A stretch of 64,000 nucleotides of DNA from Streptomyces sp. NBC_01197 (lineage in GTDB: Bacteria; Actinomycetota; Actinomycetes; Streptomycetales; Streptomycetaceae): contig NZ_CP108569.1 of NCBI RefSeq assembly GCF_036010505.1, positions 2,110,001 to 2,174,000 of the forward strand, in the 5' to 3' direction. Shown one piece after another: positions 51,491 to 61,300 of this stretch. A model generated the notes under the pieces. That model ran no database searches and was not told the origin of the DNA. It saw only the letters and a program-made list of their open reading frames with translations. How positions within the stretch are numbered: position 1 is the stretch's first letter; each line of letters begins with the position of its first letter. The translations under genes and the position numbers were made by a program.

Positions 51491-52912
51491 TCAGCGCGGC
51501 TCGGAGCGGCCCCCGGTCCGTGCGGCGGGCAGGTCCAGTGCGAAGACGGCGCCGTCGCCGACGGTGAGCGTCCCGCCGTGCCGGTGCGCCACATCGCGGG
51601 CGATGGCCAGCCCGAGGCCGGCGCCGCCCTCGTCACGGGTCCGGGCGTCGTCGAGCCGTACGAACCGCTCGAAGATCCGCTCGCGCTGCGCGGCAGGCAC
51701 TCCGGGGCCGTCGTTGGCCACCTCCGCTATGAGCCGGCCGTTCCGCTCCCGTACGGACACCTCGACCCTGGAACGGGCATGGCGCTGGGCGTTGTCCAGG
51801 AGATTGCCGATCACCCGCGCCAACTGCCCGCGCGAGCCCTCCACTTCGAGACCGCCTGCCGCGTGGACGCTCACCGGGACCCGGCCCGCCTGCCGCCGCG
51901 ACACCTCCTCACTCACCAGCTCCCCCAGATCGATCCGCTTCGCCCCGGGCCGCTCCCCCGCGTCAAGCCGGGCGAGCAGCAGCAGGTCGGCGGCCAGCTC
52001 CTGGAGCCGTACGGTGTCCGCGACCGCGCCGTCGACGTCCAGCAGCTCCGGATGCGCTGCCCCGACCTCCAGCTGGATACGGAGACTCGCGATGGGGCTG
52101 CGCAGTTCGTGCGAGGCGTCGGCGACGAACCGCCGCTGCCGGTCGACGGATTTCTCCAGCGCGGTGAGGGTCGCATTGGTCGTACGGGCCAGCCGGGCGA
52201 CCTCGTCGTGCGAACGGGGCTCCGGGACCCGCCGGGCCAGATCCTCGGACGCGGTGATCGCCGCCATCTCCCGCCGGATCCCCTCGACGGGGCGCAGCGC
52301 GCGCCGGGTCACCAGCCAGGTGACACCCGCGACGACCAGCAGCAGGGCGGGCAGCCCGATGAGCATCGCACCGCGGAGCGAGCTGACGGCGCTCTCCTCG
52401 GTGGTGAGGGGGGCGCCCGCGTAGACGATCAGGGTGTCGTCGCTGCCGTTGGTCACCTCGACGGCGGCGAACCGGTAGTCGGCGGTGTCGCCGTCGACGG
52501 TCGCGGTGCCGGAGCTGAACTGGGCGTCGTCGTGCGAGACCTCACCGCGCGGCGGATCGTCGTCGCCATGGTTGTGGTCCGGCTTGGACGACACCGGATG
52601 CACCGCGGTGGTCGCCGTCCCCGTCACCGCGTCCAGTTCGTCGCTGGCGGCGCGCAGCTTGCCGTGCTCGGTGACCACCTGCACCGGATTCTGTTCCGCG
52701 TCGGGCAGGACGAGCTTGTGGTACGGAACGTCGAGCGCGACCTGCGAAGCGACGTTCTGCGCGGCGACCTCGGCGCGCAGATCGGTCTGGCCGGTGAGGT
52801 TCGACCGCAGGACGAGCAGGAGGGAGACGCCCGCGGCGACCAGCGCGACAGCGACGACGACCGTCGCGCCCAGCGCCGCCCTGGCCCGTACGGAGCCGAA
52901 TACGCGCCTCAT
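51491..52912 (-). CDS. Sensor histidine kinase (OmpR-type partner)
   Basis: The 473-residue protein has TM1 (ALGATVVVAVALVAAGVSLLLVL) and an extracellular domain of about 145 residues with a His/Asp-rich loop (KPDHNHGDDDPPRGEVSHDD). That loop could bind metal. TM2 and HAMP follow (GLPALLLVVAGVTWLVTRRALRPV), HisKA with His in VADASHELRSPIASLR, and an HATPase with NLLDNAQRHA and DEGGAGLGLAIARDVA. ATG at 52912 overlaps the regulator stop (ATGA). Confidence 0.93.
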   Translation of the reverse strand: MRRVFGSVRARAALGATVVVAVALVAAGVSLLLVLRSNLTGQTDLRAEVAAQNVASQVALDVPYHKLVLPDAEQNPVQVVTEHGKLRAASDELDAVTGTATTAVHPVSSKPDHNHGDDDPPRGEVSHDDAQFSSGTATVDGDTADYRFAAVEVTNGSDDTLIVYAGAPLTTEESAVSSLRGAMLIGLPALLLVVAGVTWLVTRRALRPVEGIRREMAAITASEDLARRVPEPRSHDEVARLARTTNATLTALEKSVDRQRRFVADASHELRSPIASLRIQLEVGAAHPELLDVDGAVADTVRLQELAADLLLLARLDAGERPGAKRIDLGELVSEEVSRRQAGRVPVSVHAAGGLEVEGSRGQLARVIGNLLDNAQRHARSRVEVSVRERNGRLIAEVANDGPGVPAAQRERIFERFVRLDDARTRDEGGAGLGLAIARDVAHRHGGTLTVGDGAVFALDLPAARTGGRSEPR

Positions 52913-53571
52913 CCGGCGACCAGCCGGTACCCCGCGCCGCGCACGGTCTGGATGAGGTCGGCGCCCAGTTTGCGGCGCAGGGCGCTCACGTACACCTCGA
53001 CGATGTTCGGGTCGCCCTCGTAGGCGAAGTCCCAGACGTGCTCCAGTATCTCCGGCTTGCCGACCACCTCGCCCTGGCGTACGACGAGTTGCTCCAGGAC
53101 CGCGAACTCCTTCGCTGTCAGGGTGACTTCGCTGCCCGCGCGGTGTACGCGGCGGGTCGCGGTGTGGACCGTGAGGCTCCCCGCGGTGAGCACGGGCGAG
53201 GGCCGGCCGGCGGCGCGCCTGCGGAGCAGCGCCCTGATCCTGGCGACGAGGACCACGTAGGAGAACGGTTTGGTGAGGTAGTCGTCCGCCCCGGTGTCCA
53301 GACCCTCGGCCTCGTCGTACTCGCCGTCCTTGGCGGTCAGCATCAGGATGGGGACGTCGTTGCCGGCCGCTCTGAGGGCCGCGCAGACCCGGTAGCCGTT
53401 CATCCCGGGCAGCATGATGTCGAGCACGACCAGGTCGTACGGGCCCTCGCCGGCCAGGTGCAGCCCTTCGAGCCCGTCATGCGCGACATCCACGGCGTAA
53501 CCCTCGGCGGTGAGTCCGCGGGCGAGGGACACCGCGAGCCTCTTTTCGTCCTCCACGATCAACAGGCGCAT
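52909..53571 (-). CDS. OmpR-family response regulator
   Basis: The 220-residue protein has a receiver (LLIVEDEKRLA; Asp in LVVLDIMLPGMNGY; Lys in DYLTKPFSYVVL) and a winged helix (TLTAKEFAVLEQLVVRQGEVVGKPEILEHVWD ... VYVSALRRKLG ... VRGAGYRLV). It resembles CutR/QseB-type regulators. Upstream TTCAG repeats (53594-53631) are probable autoregulatory sites. First gene of the two-component operon. Confidence 0.93.
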   Translation of the reverse strand: MRLLIVEDEKRLAVSLARGLTAEGYAVDVAHDGLEGLHLAGEGPYDLVVLDIMLPGMNGYRVCAALRAAGNDVPILMLTAKDGEYDEAEGLDTGADDYLTKPFSYVVLVARIRALLRRRAAGRPSPVLTAGSLTVHTATRRVHRAGSEVTLTAKEFAVLEQLVVRQGEVVGKPEILEHVWDFAYEGDPNIVEVYVSALRRKLGADLIQTVRGAGYRLVAG

Positions 53572-53593
53572 GGGGACAGCTTCGCAAACGGAA

Positions 53594-53631
53594 GCTGAAG
53601 GGAACTTCAGGCGGCTTCAGGCTGCGTTCAG
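53594..53631 (-). promoter_or_regulatory. TTCAG direct repeats upstream of response regulator
   Basis: TTCAG occurs at 53606, 53616 and 53627, spaced 10 and 11 nt, preceded by an inverted GCTGAAG at 53594. Helical-turn spacing fits OmpR-type binding. Confidence 0.5.
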
Positions 53632-53734
53632 CACGGCCCCGGCAGATTGGATTCCGTCCGAAGCAGAGCCGGGCGTCCGAACCCCGTACGGTCACCTCCG
53701 CCGGACTGGACCACGGCCGCTGGGAGGCCGACCG

Positions 53735-55027
53735 CTACGGCAAGGGGCCGCGTCCGGCACGAGATCCGCCTGACCCGCAGGACCTGCGAGGTCGTCTCGT
53801 CGCGCCAGAACGACGTAGACCACTGATCCGGACCAGGACCGGCAGGACCGGCAGGACGGACGCGGCGGAGAACAAGGCGGGTGCCGCCGCCAGGGCGAAA
53901 CAGAGCGCGAGCGGAACCCGCCCGACCAGGACGCCGACAGCAGCCGTGCCCCCCGTGGACCCTGCGTTCACCGCGGTGTTGACCCAGGCACCGGCCCGGG
54001 TGCGGGCGCTCGGGCCCGCGCTCTCGTCGGCGATCAGATACGCGGTCGTCAGCGCGGGCGCCACGAAGAGACCGGCCAGAGCGGCGGCAGCGGCCAGCAC
54101 CCGGAGATCCGGCGCGAGCCCGGCGCCGGTCAAGGTGAGCCCGAGGCCCGCGGCGGACAGCGCGAGCCGCAGCCGGGCGGGGGCGCGCCAGCTGACCGCC
54201 CCGTTGACCAGCCCGCCGACCACACTGCTCGCGGAGAGCGCTGCCAGCACCCACGCGACGGCGTCGGGCCGGCCGTGCCGCCCGGCGTCGGCGACCACCA
54301 GCAGATCGAGCCCGCCGAGCGCCAGCCCCACCCCCGCGGCCACCACCACGGGCTGCCGGGGCCACCGGGACCGTACGCCGACAGGACCGGTGTCGCAGGG
54401 CGGCGAGCCGGGCGGTGAGCCCGGGTTCTCCTGGTACGGGCCCGCCGCGACCGGCGACGTCACCAGGGCCAGGGTTCCCGCCAGCACCAGGAGGGCGCTG
54501 ACGGCGACTCCCGCCGAGGGCGAGGCGCAGGTCACCAGGGCGCCGACGAGCAACGGCCCGGCGACGTAGAGCAGTTCCTCCGCGACCCCGTCCAGGCTGT
54601 ACGCGCGCTGCAACAGCTCCCGGCCCGGAACGAGCCTGCGCCACAGGGTCCGCATGGTCGGCCCGAGCGGTGGCGTCCCCGCGCCGGCGGCCGCGGCGAG
54701 TGCCGCGATCAGCGGCGGGGGCGTGCCGGGCCGCCGGGTGGCGGCGGCGAGCACCAGGAGCAGCACCGCGTAGCCGCCTGCCATGGGGACGAGCGCGCGG
54801 CGGGGTCCGTAGCGGTCGACCAGGGCGGCTCTGGCGGGCGAGAGGCAGACGCTGGTCGCGCCGAAGAGCGCCATGGCGGTACCCGCGAGGGTGAAGGAGC
54901 CCGAAGCGTCCTTGACGGCGAGTACGAGGGAGAGGGAGACCATCCCGTAGGAGAGACGGCCGATCAGGGCGGCACCGAAGGTGCGGCGGGCGTGCGGGGG
55001 CCGCAGGACAGCGGCGTAGGACGGCAT
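53735..55027 (-). CDS. MFS transporter (12 TM type)
   Basis: The 430-residue protein has about 12 hydrophobic helices. It starts PSYAAVLRPPHARRTFGAALIGRLSYGMVSLSLVLAV, a pattern common in actinobacterial MFS proteins of unknown substrate, and has a motif A-like loop ALVDRYGPRRALVPM. The C-terminus is Arg/Gly-rich. ATG at 55027 is preceded by a run of eight G and AGGAA. No regulator is adjacent except the two-component system upstream on the same strand. Confidence 0.85.
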   Translation of the reverse strand: MPSYAAVLRPPHARRTFGAALIGRLSYGMVSLSLVLAVKDASGSFTLAGTAMALFGATSVCLSPARAALVDRYGPRRALVPMAGGYAVLLLVLAAATRRPGTPPPLIAALAAAAGAGTPPLGPTMRTLWRRLVPGRELLQRAYSLDGVAEELLYVAGPLLVGALVTCASPSAGVAVSALLVLAGTLALVTSPVAAGPYQENPGSPPGSPPCDTGPVGVRSRWPRQPVVVAAGVGLALGGLDLLVVADAGRHGRPDAVAWVLAALSASSVVGGLVNGAVSWRAPARLRLALSAAGLGLTLTGAGLAPDLRVLAAAAALAGLFVAPALTTAYLIADESAGPSARTRAGAWVNTAVNAGSTGGTAAVGVLVGRVPLALCFALAAAPALFSAASVLPVLPVLVRISGLRRSGATRRPRRSCGSGGSRAGRGPLP

Positions 55028-55189
55028 GGGGGGGGTTCCTCGGAAGCGGCACGGACAGGACACCGGGTGGTCGGCCGGGTCCTACGCACGAGAGAGGAAC
55101 ATGCGGTCACCGTAGCAGGGGGCGCCCCCGGGACCCTGGTCCCGGGCTGCCGCCTTCGGATGCCGCCCCGCTCAGCCCGACGGCCTTGC

Positions 55190-55300
55190 GCCTGGCCTCA
55201 GTTCGATCAGCCGTCAGTACCGGTCGCACCGGCCCCGGACCGACGAACCGTGAGTACCGGGCTGCCGCCCGCCTCAGTCCGACGAGCCCCGGGTACCAGC
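55190..55300 (-). repeat. Three imperfect ~37-bp repeats at the meaB 3' end
   Basis: On the minus strand, GGTAC-CCGGGGCTCGTCGG recurs as GGTAC-TCACGGTTCGTCGG and GGTAC-TGACGGCTGATCG at intervals of about 37 bp. The first copy contains the meaB stop. Confidence 0.45.
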
Positions 55301-56296
55301 CGCCCCGGCTGCCCCGTCCGGCTCGGCAGCCACCGCCGCCCCCTCCGTCACGGCCTCCACCAGGGTGTCCGCCGCCGCGTACGGGTCCAGGCTGCCCCTG
55401 ACGATCCGGTCGGCCAGGGCGTCGAGGCGGTGGTCGCCGCGCAGGTCGCCGATCCGTTCGCGCAGGGCCGTGACCGCGATCGTCTCTACCTCGTGCGCCG
55501 CGCGTGCCCTGCGGCGTTCGTCCAGGACGCCGTGCTCCTCCATCCAGGCCCGGTGCTTCTCCAGCGCCTCCACGACCTCGTCGACGCCCTCGCCGCGCGC
55601 CGCCACGGTCTTCACGATCGGCGGGCGCCAGTCGCCGGGGCCGCGCGCCTCGCCCAGGCCCAGCATGTGGTTGAGCTCGCGCGCGGTCGCGTCGGCGCCG
55701 TCCCGGTCGGCCTTGTTGACGACGTACACATCGCCGATCTCCAGGATTCCGGCCTTGGCGGCCTGGATCCCGTCGCCCATCCCGGGCGCGAGCAGCACCA
55801 CCGACGTGTCGGCCTGCGAGGCGATCTCCACCTCGGACTGGCCGACGCCGACCGTCTCCACCAGCACCACGTCGCACCCGGCGGCGTCCAGCACCCGGAT
55901 CGCCTGCGGGGCGGCCCAGGCGAGGCCGCCCAGATGGCCCCGGGTGGCCATCGAGCGGATGTAGACGCCCGGGTCGGACGCGTGCTCGGACATCCGGACC
56001 CGGTCGCCGAGCAGCGCGCCCCCGGAGAACGGCGACGAGGGGTCGACGGCGAGCACCCCGACCCGCTTGCCGGCCCGCCGGTACGCCGAGACCAGCGCCG
56101 AGGTGGAAGTCGACTTGCCGACACCAGGCGAACCCGTCAGCCCGACGACGTACGCGCCGCCGGTCAGCGGGGCCAGCCGCGCCATCACCTCGCGCAGCTG
56201 CGGGGACGCCCCCTCCACCAGGGAGATCAGCCGGGCGACGGCCCTCGGCCTGCCCTCACGGGCCTGTCCGACCAGGGTGGGGACGTCCATGTCCAC
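55274..56296 (-). CDS. meaB: Methylmalonyl-CoA mutase-associated GTPase
   Basis: MeaB is the G-protein chaperone that protects and reloads B12-dependent acyl-CoA mutases. The 340-residue protein has the P-loop GLTGSPGVGKSTSTSAL, DPSSPFSGGALLGDRVRM, the switch segment ETVGVGQSEVEI, and the base motif VNKADRDGADAT. A GTG at 56296 has GGAG eight nt upstream; an ATG at 56290 is nearly as good. It is downstream of the thiolase on the same strand. Clients may include methylmalonyl-CoA mutase and IcmA. Confidence 0.93.
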   Translation of the reverse strand: MDMDVPTLVGQAREGRPRAVARLISLVEGASPQLREVMARLAPLTGGAYVVGLTGSPGVGKSTSTSALVSAYRRAGKRVGVLAVDPSSPFSGGALLGDRVRMSEHASDPGVYIRSMATRGHLGGLAWAAPQAIRVLDAAGCDVVLVETVGVGQSEVEIASQADTSVVLLAPGMGDGIQAAKAGILEIGDVYVVNKADRDGADATARELNHMLGLGEARGPGDWRPPIVKTVAARGEGVDEVVEALEKHRAWMEEHGVLDERRRARAAHEVETIAVTALRERIGDLRGDHRLDALADRIVRGSLDPYAAADTLVEAVTEGAAVAAEPDGAAGAAGTRGSSD

Positions 56297-56389
56297 GTTC
56301 ACAGCTCCGCTCAGTCCACTTCCGTATCCGGCCACTTCCCTGTCCGGCCGGTTCCGTATCCGGGTGCCCGTCGGCGCCCCGGACCGCTC

Positions 56390-57589
56390 CTACTTGGGTA
56401 CGCGCACGATCAGGGCGTCACCCTGTCCGCCACCGCCGCACAGGGCGGCCGCGCCGACCCCGCCGCCGCGCCGCTTCAGCTCCAGCGCGAGGTGCAGGAC
56501 CACCCGGGCGCCGGACATCCCGATGGGGTGTCCGAGTGCGATGGCGCCGCCGTTGACGTTCACCTTTTCCGGCGAGACCCCGAGGTCCTTCATTGACTGG
56601 ACGGCGACGGCCGCGAACGCCTCGTTGATCTCGATGAGATCGAGGTCGCCGACGCCGATGCCCTCCTTGCCCAGCGCGTGCTGGATGGCCTGGGAGGGCT
56701 GGGACTGCAGGGAGTTGTCCGGGCCCGCCACATTGCCGTGCGCACCGATCTCGGCGATCCAGTCGAGCCCGAGCTCCTCCGCCTTGGCCTTGCTCATCAC
56801 CACGACCGCGGCCGCACCGTCGGAGATCTGCGACGACGTGCCGGCGGTGATCGTGCCGTCCTTGATGAAGGCGGGGCGCAGCTTGCCGAGCGACTCCGCC
56901 GTGGTCTCGGCCCTGATGCCCTCGTCCTGCGAGAAGAGCACCGGCTCGCCCTTGCGCTGCGGGATCTCGACCGGCGTGATCTCGGCCTCGAACAGGCCGT
57001 TCTTCTGCGCGGCGGCGGCCCGCTGGTGGGAGCCGGCGGCGAAGGCGTCCTGCGGGGCGCGGTCGATACCGAGGCGGGCGTTGTGCTTCTCGGTGGACTC
57101 ACCCATAGGGATGGACTCGAAGGAGTCGGTGAGGCCGTCGTACGCCATCGAGTCGAGCATCTCGACCGCGCCGTACTTGTAGCCCTCACGCGACTTCGGC
57201 AGCAGATGCGGTGCGTTGGTCATGGACTCCTGGCCGCCGGCCACCACCACGTCGAACTCACCGGCGCGGATCAGCTGGTCGGCGAGGGCGATGGCGTCGA
57301 GCCCGGAGAGACAGACCTTGTTGATGGTCAGCGCGGGGACGTTCATGGGGATGCCCGCCTTGACGGCGGCCTGGCGTGCCGGGATCTGCCCTGCCCCGGC
57401 CTGGAGCACCTGCCCCATGATCACGTACTGCACCTGGTCTCCGCCGATACCGGCCCGCTCCATCGCGGCCTTGATCGCGAAGGCGCCGAGGTCGGCACCG
57501 GAGAAGGACTTGAGCGAACCGAGGAGCCGGCCCATCGGGGTCCTGGCTCCGGCGACGATCACGGAGGTACTGCTGTTCGTTCCAGACAT
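56390..57589 (-). CDS. Acetyl-CoA C-acetyltransferase (thiolase)
   Basis: This enzyme condenses two acetyl-CoA or cleaves acetoacetyl-CoA. The 399-residue protein has the acyl-enzyme Cys in [14 protein letters not shown], the conserved [10 protein letters not shown], the catalytic His in [18 protein letters not shown] and the second Cys in [12 protein letters not shown] at 57589 has AAGGGG upstream. It is divergent from the epimerase gene and upstream of meaB. Confidence 0.95.
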   Translation of the reverse strand: MSGTNSSTSVIVAGARTPMGRLLGSLKSFSGADLGAFAIKAAMERAGIGGDQVQYVIMGQVLQAGAGQIPARQAAVKAGIPMNVPALTINKVCLSGLDAIALADQLIRAGEFDVVVAGGQESMTNAPHLLPKSREGYKYGAVEMLDSMAYDGLTDSFESIPMGESTEKHNARLGIDRAPQDAFAAGSHQRAAAAQKNGLFEAEITPVEIPQRKGEPVLFSQDEGIRAETTAESLGKLRPAFIKDGTITAGTSSQISDGAAAVVVMSKAKAEELGLDWIAEIGAHGNVAGPDNSLQSQPSQAIQHALGKEGIGVGDLDLIEINEAFAAVAVQSMKDLGVSPEKVNVNGGAIALGHPIGMSGARVVLHLALELKRRGGGVGAAALCGGGGQGDALIVRVPK

Positions 57590-57723
57590 GAGGCGCGGCC
57601 CCTTGGAAGAGAGTGAACGAGGGTTTACTTGAATGTACTGAGCGGCCCCCCGCCCGTCACCGCCCCACCCATGTGATCGCGCGCACGTTGCGTAACCAGG
57701 TGTCGGCGCGCTGCACTGGGGGA

Positions 57724-58203
57724 ATGCTGACGCGAATCGACCACATCGGGATCGCCTGCTTCGACCTCGACAAGACTGTCGAGTTCTACCGGGCGACATA
57801 CGGCTTCGAGGTGTTCCACACCGAGGTCAACGAGGAGCAGGGCGTCCGGGAGGCCATGCTCAAGATCAATGAGACGTCCGACGGCGGTGCCTCCTGTCTC
57901 CAGCTCCTGGAGTCCGTCCGCGAGGACTCCGCGGTGGGCAAGTGGCTGGCGAAGAACGGTGAGGGTGTGCACCACATCGCCTTCGGCACCGCGGACGTGG
58001 ACGGTGACTCCCAGGATATTCGGGACAAGGGCATCCGTGTGCTGTACGACGAGCCGCGCACCGGGACCATGGGCTCCCGGATCACGTTCCTTCACCCCAA
58101 GGACTGCCACGGGGTCCTGACGGAGCTGGTCACGGCCGCCGCACCGCACGGAGCGGCCGCGGAAGCCGGTGAGGGGGACCCTCTGGCGCGTAAGGAGCAC
58201 TGA
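57724..58203 (+). CDS. mce: Methylmalonyl-CoA epimerase
   Basis: This enzyme interconverts (R)- and (S)-methylmalonyl-CoA. The 159-residue VOC-fold protein has metal-binding His in [20 protein letters not shown] and in [13 protein letters not shown], with the closing Glu in [11 protein letters not shown] at 57724 follows GGGGGA closely. Together with meaB and a mutase it handles propionyl-derived CoA esters. The thiolase is divergent 134 bp away. Confidence 0.95.
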   Translation: MLTRIDHIGIACFDLDKTVEFYRATYGFEVFHTEVNEEQGVREAMLKINETSDGGASCLQLLESVREDSAVGKWLAKNGEGVHHIAFGTADVDGDSQDIRDKGIRVLYDEPRTGTMGSRITFLHPKDCHGVLTELVTAAAPHGAAAEAGEGDPLARKEH

Positions 58204-58380
58204 CCCCCGGATACCTGGGCCGGTAGAGTGGGCGGCTCCGGTCCGGGGCCGGATCGGGGCCTGTGACCCATGCCTCGTCGTTGATCTGACACCATTCCCC
58301 CCGGGGGCCCGTCGTCGCCGAGACGACGGAGCTCGTACGGGAAGAGTGTGTTGCGACCAGGGGACGGATGGGACCGCGCA

Positions 58381-61300
58381 GTGCGGGGCTACGAACGCCA
58401 GGAGAGCCACCGGGCTGAAGACGACCATCTTTCGCGGTTCGAGGCCAAGATGGACCGGCTGAAGACCGAGCGGGAGAAGGCCGTACAGCACGCCGAGGAC
58501 CTCGGTTACCAGGTCGAGGTCTTGCGTGCCAAGCTCCACGAGGCGCGCCGCAGTCTGGCGTCCCGTCCTGCCTACGACCAGGCGGACATCGGTTACCAGG
58601 CCGAGCAGTTGCTGCGGAACGCGCAGGTGCAGGCCGACCAGTTGCGCACCGACGCCGAGCGCGAACTGCGCGAAGCACGCGCCCAGACGCAGCGCATCCT
58701 CCAGGAGCACGCCGAGCACCAGGCCAGGCTCCAGGCCGAACTGCACAGCGAGGCGGTGACCCGGCGCCAGCGCCTGGACCAGGAGCTCTCCGAGCGCCGG
58801 CAGACCGTCGAGTCGCACGTCAACGAGAACGTGGCCTGGGCCGAACAGCTGCGCGCCCGGACCGAGTCCCAGGCGCGCAGGCTCATGGACGAGTCGCGCG
58901 CCGAGGCCGAGCAGTCCCTGGCCGCTGCCCGCGCCGAGGCCGAGCGGCTGGTCTCCGAGGCCCGCCAGCGCCTCGGTTCCGAGACCGAGTCGGCCCGCAG
59001 CGAGGCCGACACCATCCTGCGCAGGGCCCGCGCCGAGGCGGAGCGGCTGCTCACCGCCGCCTCCACCCAGGCGCAGGAGGCCACCACCCACGCCGAGCAG
59101 CTGCGTACGTCCACGACCGCCGAGTCCGACCAGGCCCGGCAGCAGGCCGCAGAACTCAGCCGCGGTGCCGAGCAGCGGGTCCAGGAGGCCGAGCGCGCGC
59201 TGCGCGAGGCGCGGGCGGAGGCCGAGAAGGTCCTCACCGAGGCGAAGGACGCGGCGGCCAAGCAGCTCACCGCGGCCGATTCGGTCAACGAGCAGCGCAC
59301 CCGCACCGCGAAGGCCGAGATCGCCCGGCTGGTCGGCGAGGCGACCAAGGACGCGGAGGCCCTCAAGGCGGAGGCCCAGCAGGCACTTGAGGACGCTCGC
59401 GGCACCGCGGAGCGGATGGTCGCCGAGGCGAGCGACAAGGCCAGGACGGCAGCGGCCGAGGACACGGCCGCGCAGCTGGCCAAGGCCGCCAGAACCGCCG
59501 AGGAGATCCTGACCAAGGCCTCCGAGGACGCCAGGTCGACCACCAGGGCCGCGACCGACGAGGCCGAACGGATCCGCCACGAGGCGGAGGCGGAGGCCGC
59601 GCGGCTCAGCGACCAGGCCGCCGAGTCGGCCGAGCAGCTCAAGGGCGCGGCCAAGGACGACACCAAGGAGTACCGGGCCAAGACGGTCGAGCTCCAGGAC
59701 GAGGCGCGCAGGCTCCGCGGCGAGGCGGAGCAGCTGCGGGCCGACGCGGTCGCCGAGGGCGAGCGCATCCGCGGTGAGGCCCGCCGGGAGGCCGTGCAGC
59801 AGATCGAGGAGGCGGCGCGGACCGCCGAGGAGCTGCTGGCCAAGGCGAAGGCCGACGCGGACGAGGTGCGCTCGGGAGCCACCGCCGAGTCCGAGCGGGT
59901 ACGCGCCGAGGCCGTCGAGCGCGCCACGACGCTGCGTACCCAGGCCGAGGAGACGCTGGAGCGCACCCGCGCCGAGGCAGCTCGGCTGGCCGCCGAAGCG
60001 GAGGAGCACGCGGAGGCGACCCGCACCCAGGCCGAGGAGGCCGCCGGTGTGCTGCGCGAGGAGAACGAACGCGGCATAGAGGCCCGCAGGGCCGACGCGG
60101 CCGGGGAGCTGGCCCGGCTGCACTCCGAGGCCGAGGAGCGGCTGAGCGGCGCCGAGACGGCGCTGGCCGACGCCCGCGCCGAGGCCGAGCGGCTCCGCAA
60201 GGAGACCGCGGACGAGACCGAGCGGCTGCGCGCCGAGGCGGCCGAGCGGGTCCGCGCGCTCCAGGCACAGGCCGAGCAGGAGGCCGAGCGGCTGCGCGAC
60301 GAGGCCGCGGCGGACGCCTCGCAGGCCCGCGCCGAGGGCGAGAACATCGCCGTACGGCTGCGCAGCGAGGCCACCGCGGAGGCGGAGCGGCTCAAGTCCG
60401 AGGCGCAGGACAGCGCCGACCGGATGCGCGCCGAGGCCGCCGCGGCGGCCGAACGCGTCGGTACGGAGGCGCAGGAGGCGCTCGCCGCCGCCCAGGAGGA
60501 GGCCAACCGGCGCCGCCGGGAGGCGGAGGAGACCCTGTCGTCGGCCCGTGCCGAGGCCGAACAGGAGCGGGTCCAGGCGCGTGGCCAGAGCGAGGAGTTG
60601 CTGGCCTCCGCGCGCAAGCGGGTGGAGGAGGCCCAGGCCGAGGCCGCGCGGCTGGTCGAGGAGGCGGACCGCAGGGCCACCGAGCTGGTGTCGGCGGCCG
60701 AGCAGACCGCTCAGCAGGTACGGGACTCGGTCGCGGGTCTCCAGGACCAGGCCGAGCAGGAGATCACCGGGCTGCGCTCGGCGGCGGAGCACGCGGCGGA
60801 GCGGACCAGGACGGAGGCGCAGGAGGAGGCGGACCGGGTCCGTTCCGACGCGCACGCCGAGCGGGAGCGCGCGTCCGAGGACGCGGGCCGGATCCGACGC
60901 GTCGCCCAGGAGGAGTCCGAGGCCGCCAAGTCCCTGGCCGAGCGCACCGTTTCGGATGCGATCGCCGAGGCGGAGAAGCTGCGCTCCGACACCGCCGATT
61001 ACGCCCAGCGGATGCGGACCGAGGCCTCCGACACGGTGGCGTCGGCCGAACAGGACGCGGCCCGCGCCCGGGCCGATGCACGCGAGGACGCCAACCGCAT
61101 CCGCTCGGACGCGGCGGGCCAGGCGGACGCCCTGATCGCGGAGGCTTCCGGCGAGTCGGAGCGGATGCGGGCCGAGGCGGCCGAGACCGTCGGCGCCGCC
61201 CAGCAGGCCGCCGAGCGCATCCGGGTGGAGGCCGAGCGGGTCAGGGCCGACGCCGCCGCCACTGCCGAACAGCTGCGTGCCGAGGCCCAGTCGGAGTCCG

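Noticed and set aside
55020..55040. Phase-variable G-tract at the MFS gene start
   Set aside because: The run of eight G lies between the ribosome site and the ATG and is short; slippage is possible but nothing else supports phase variation.
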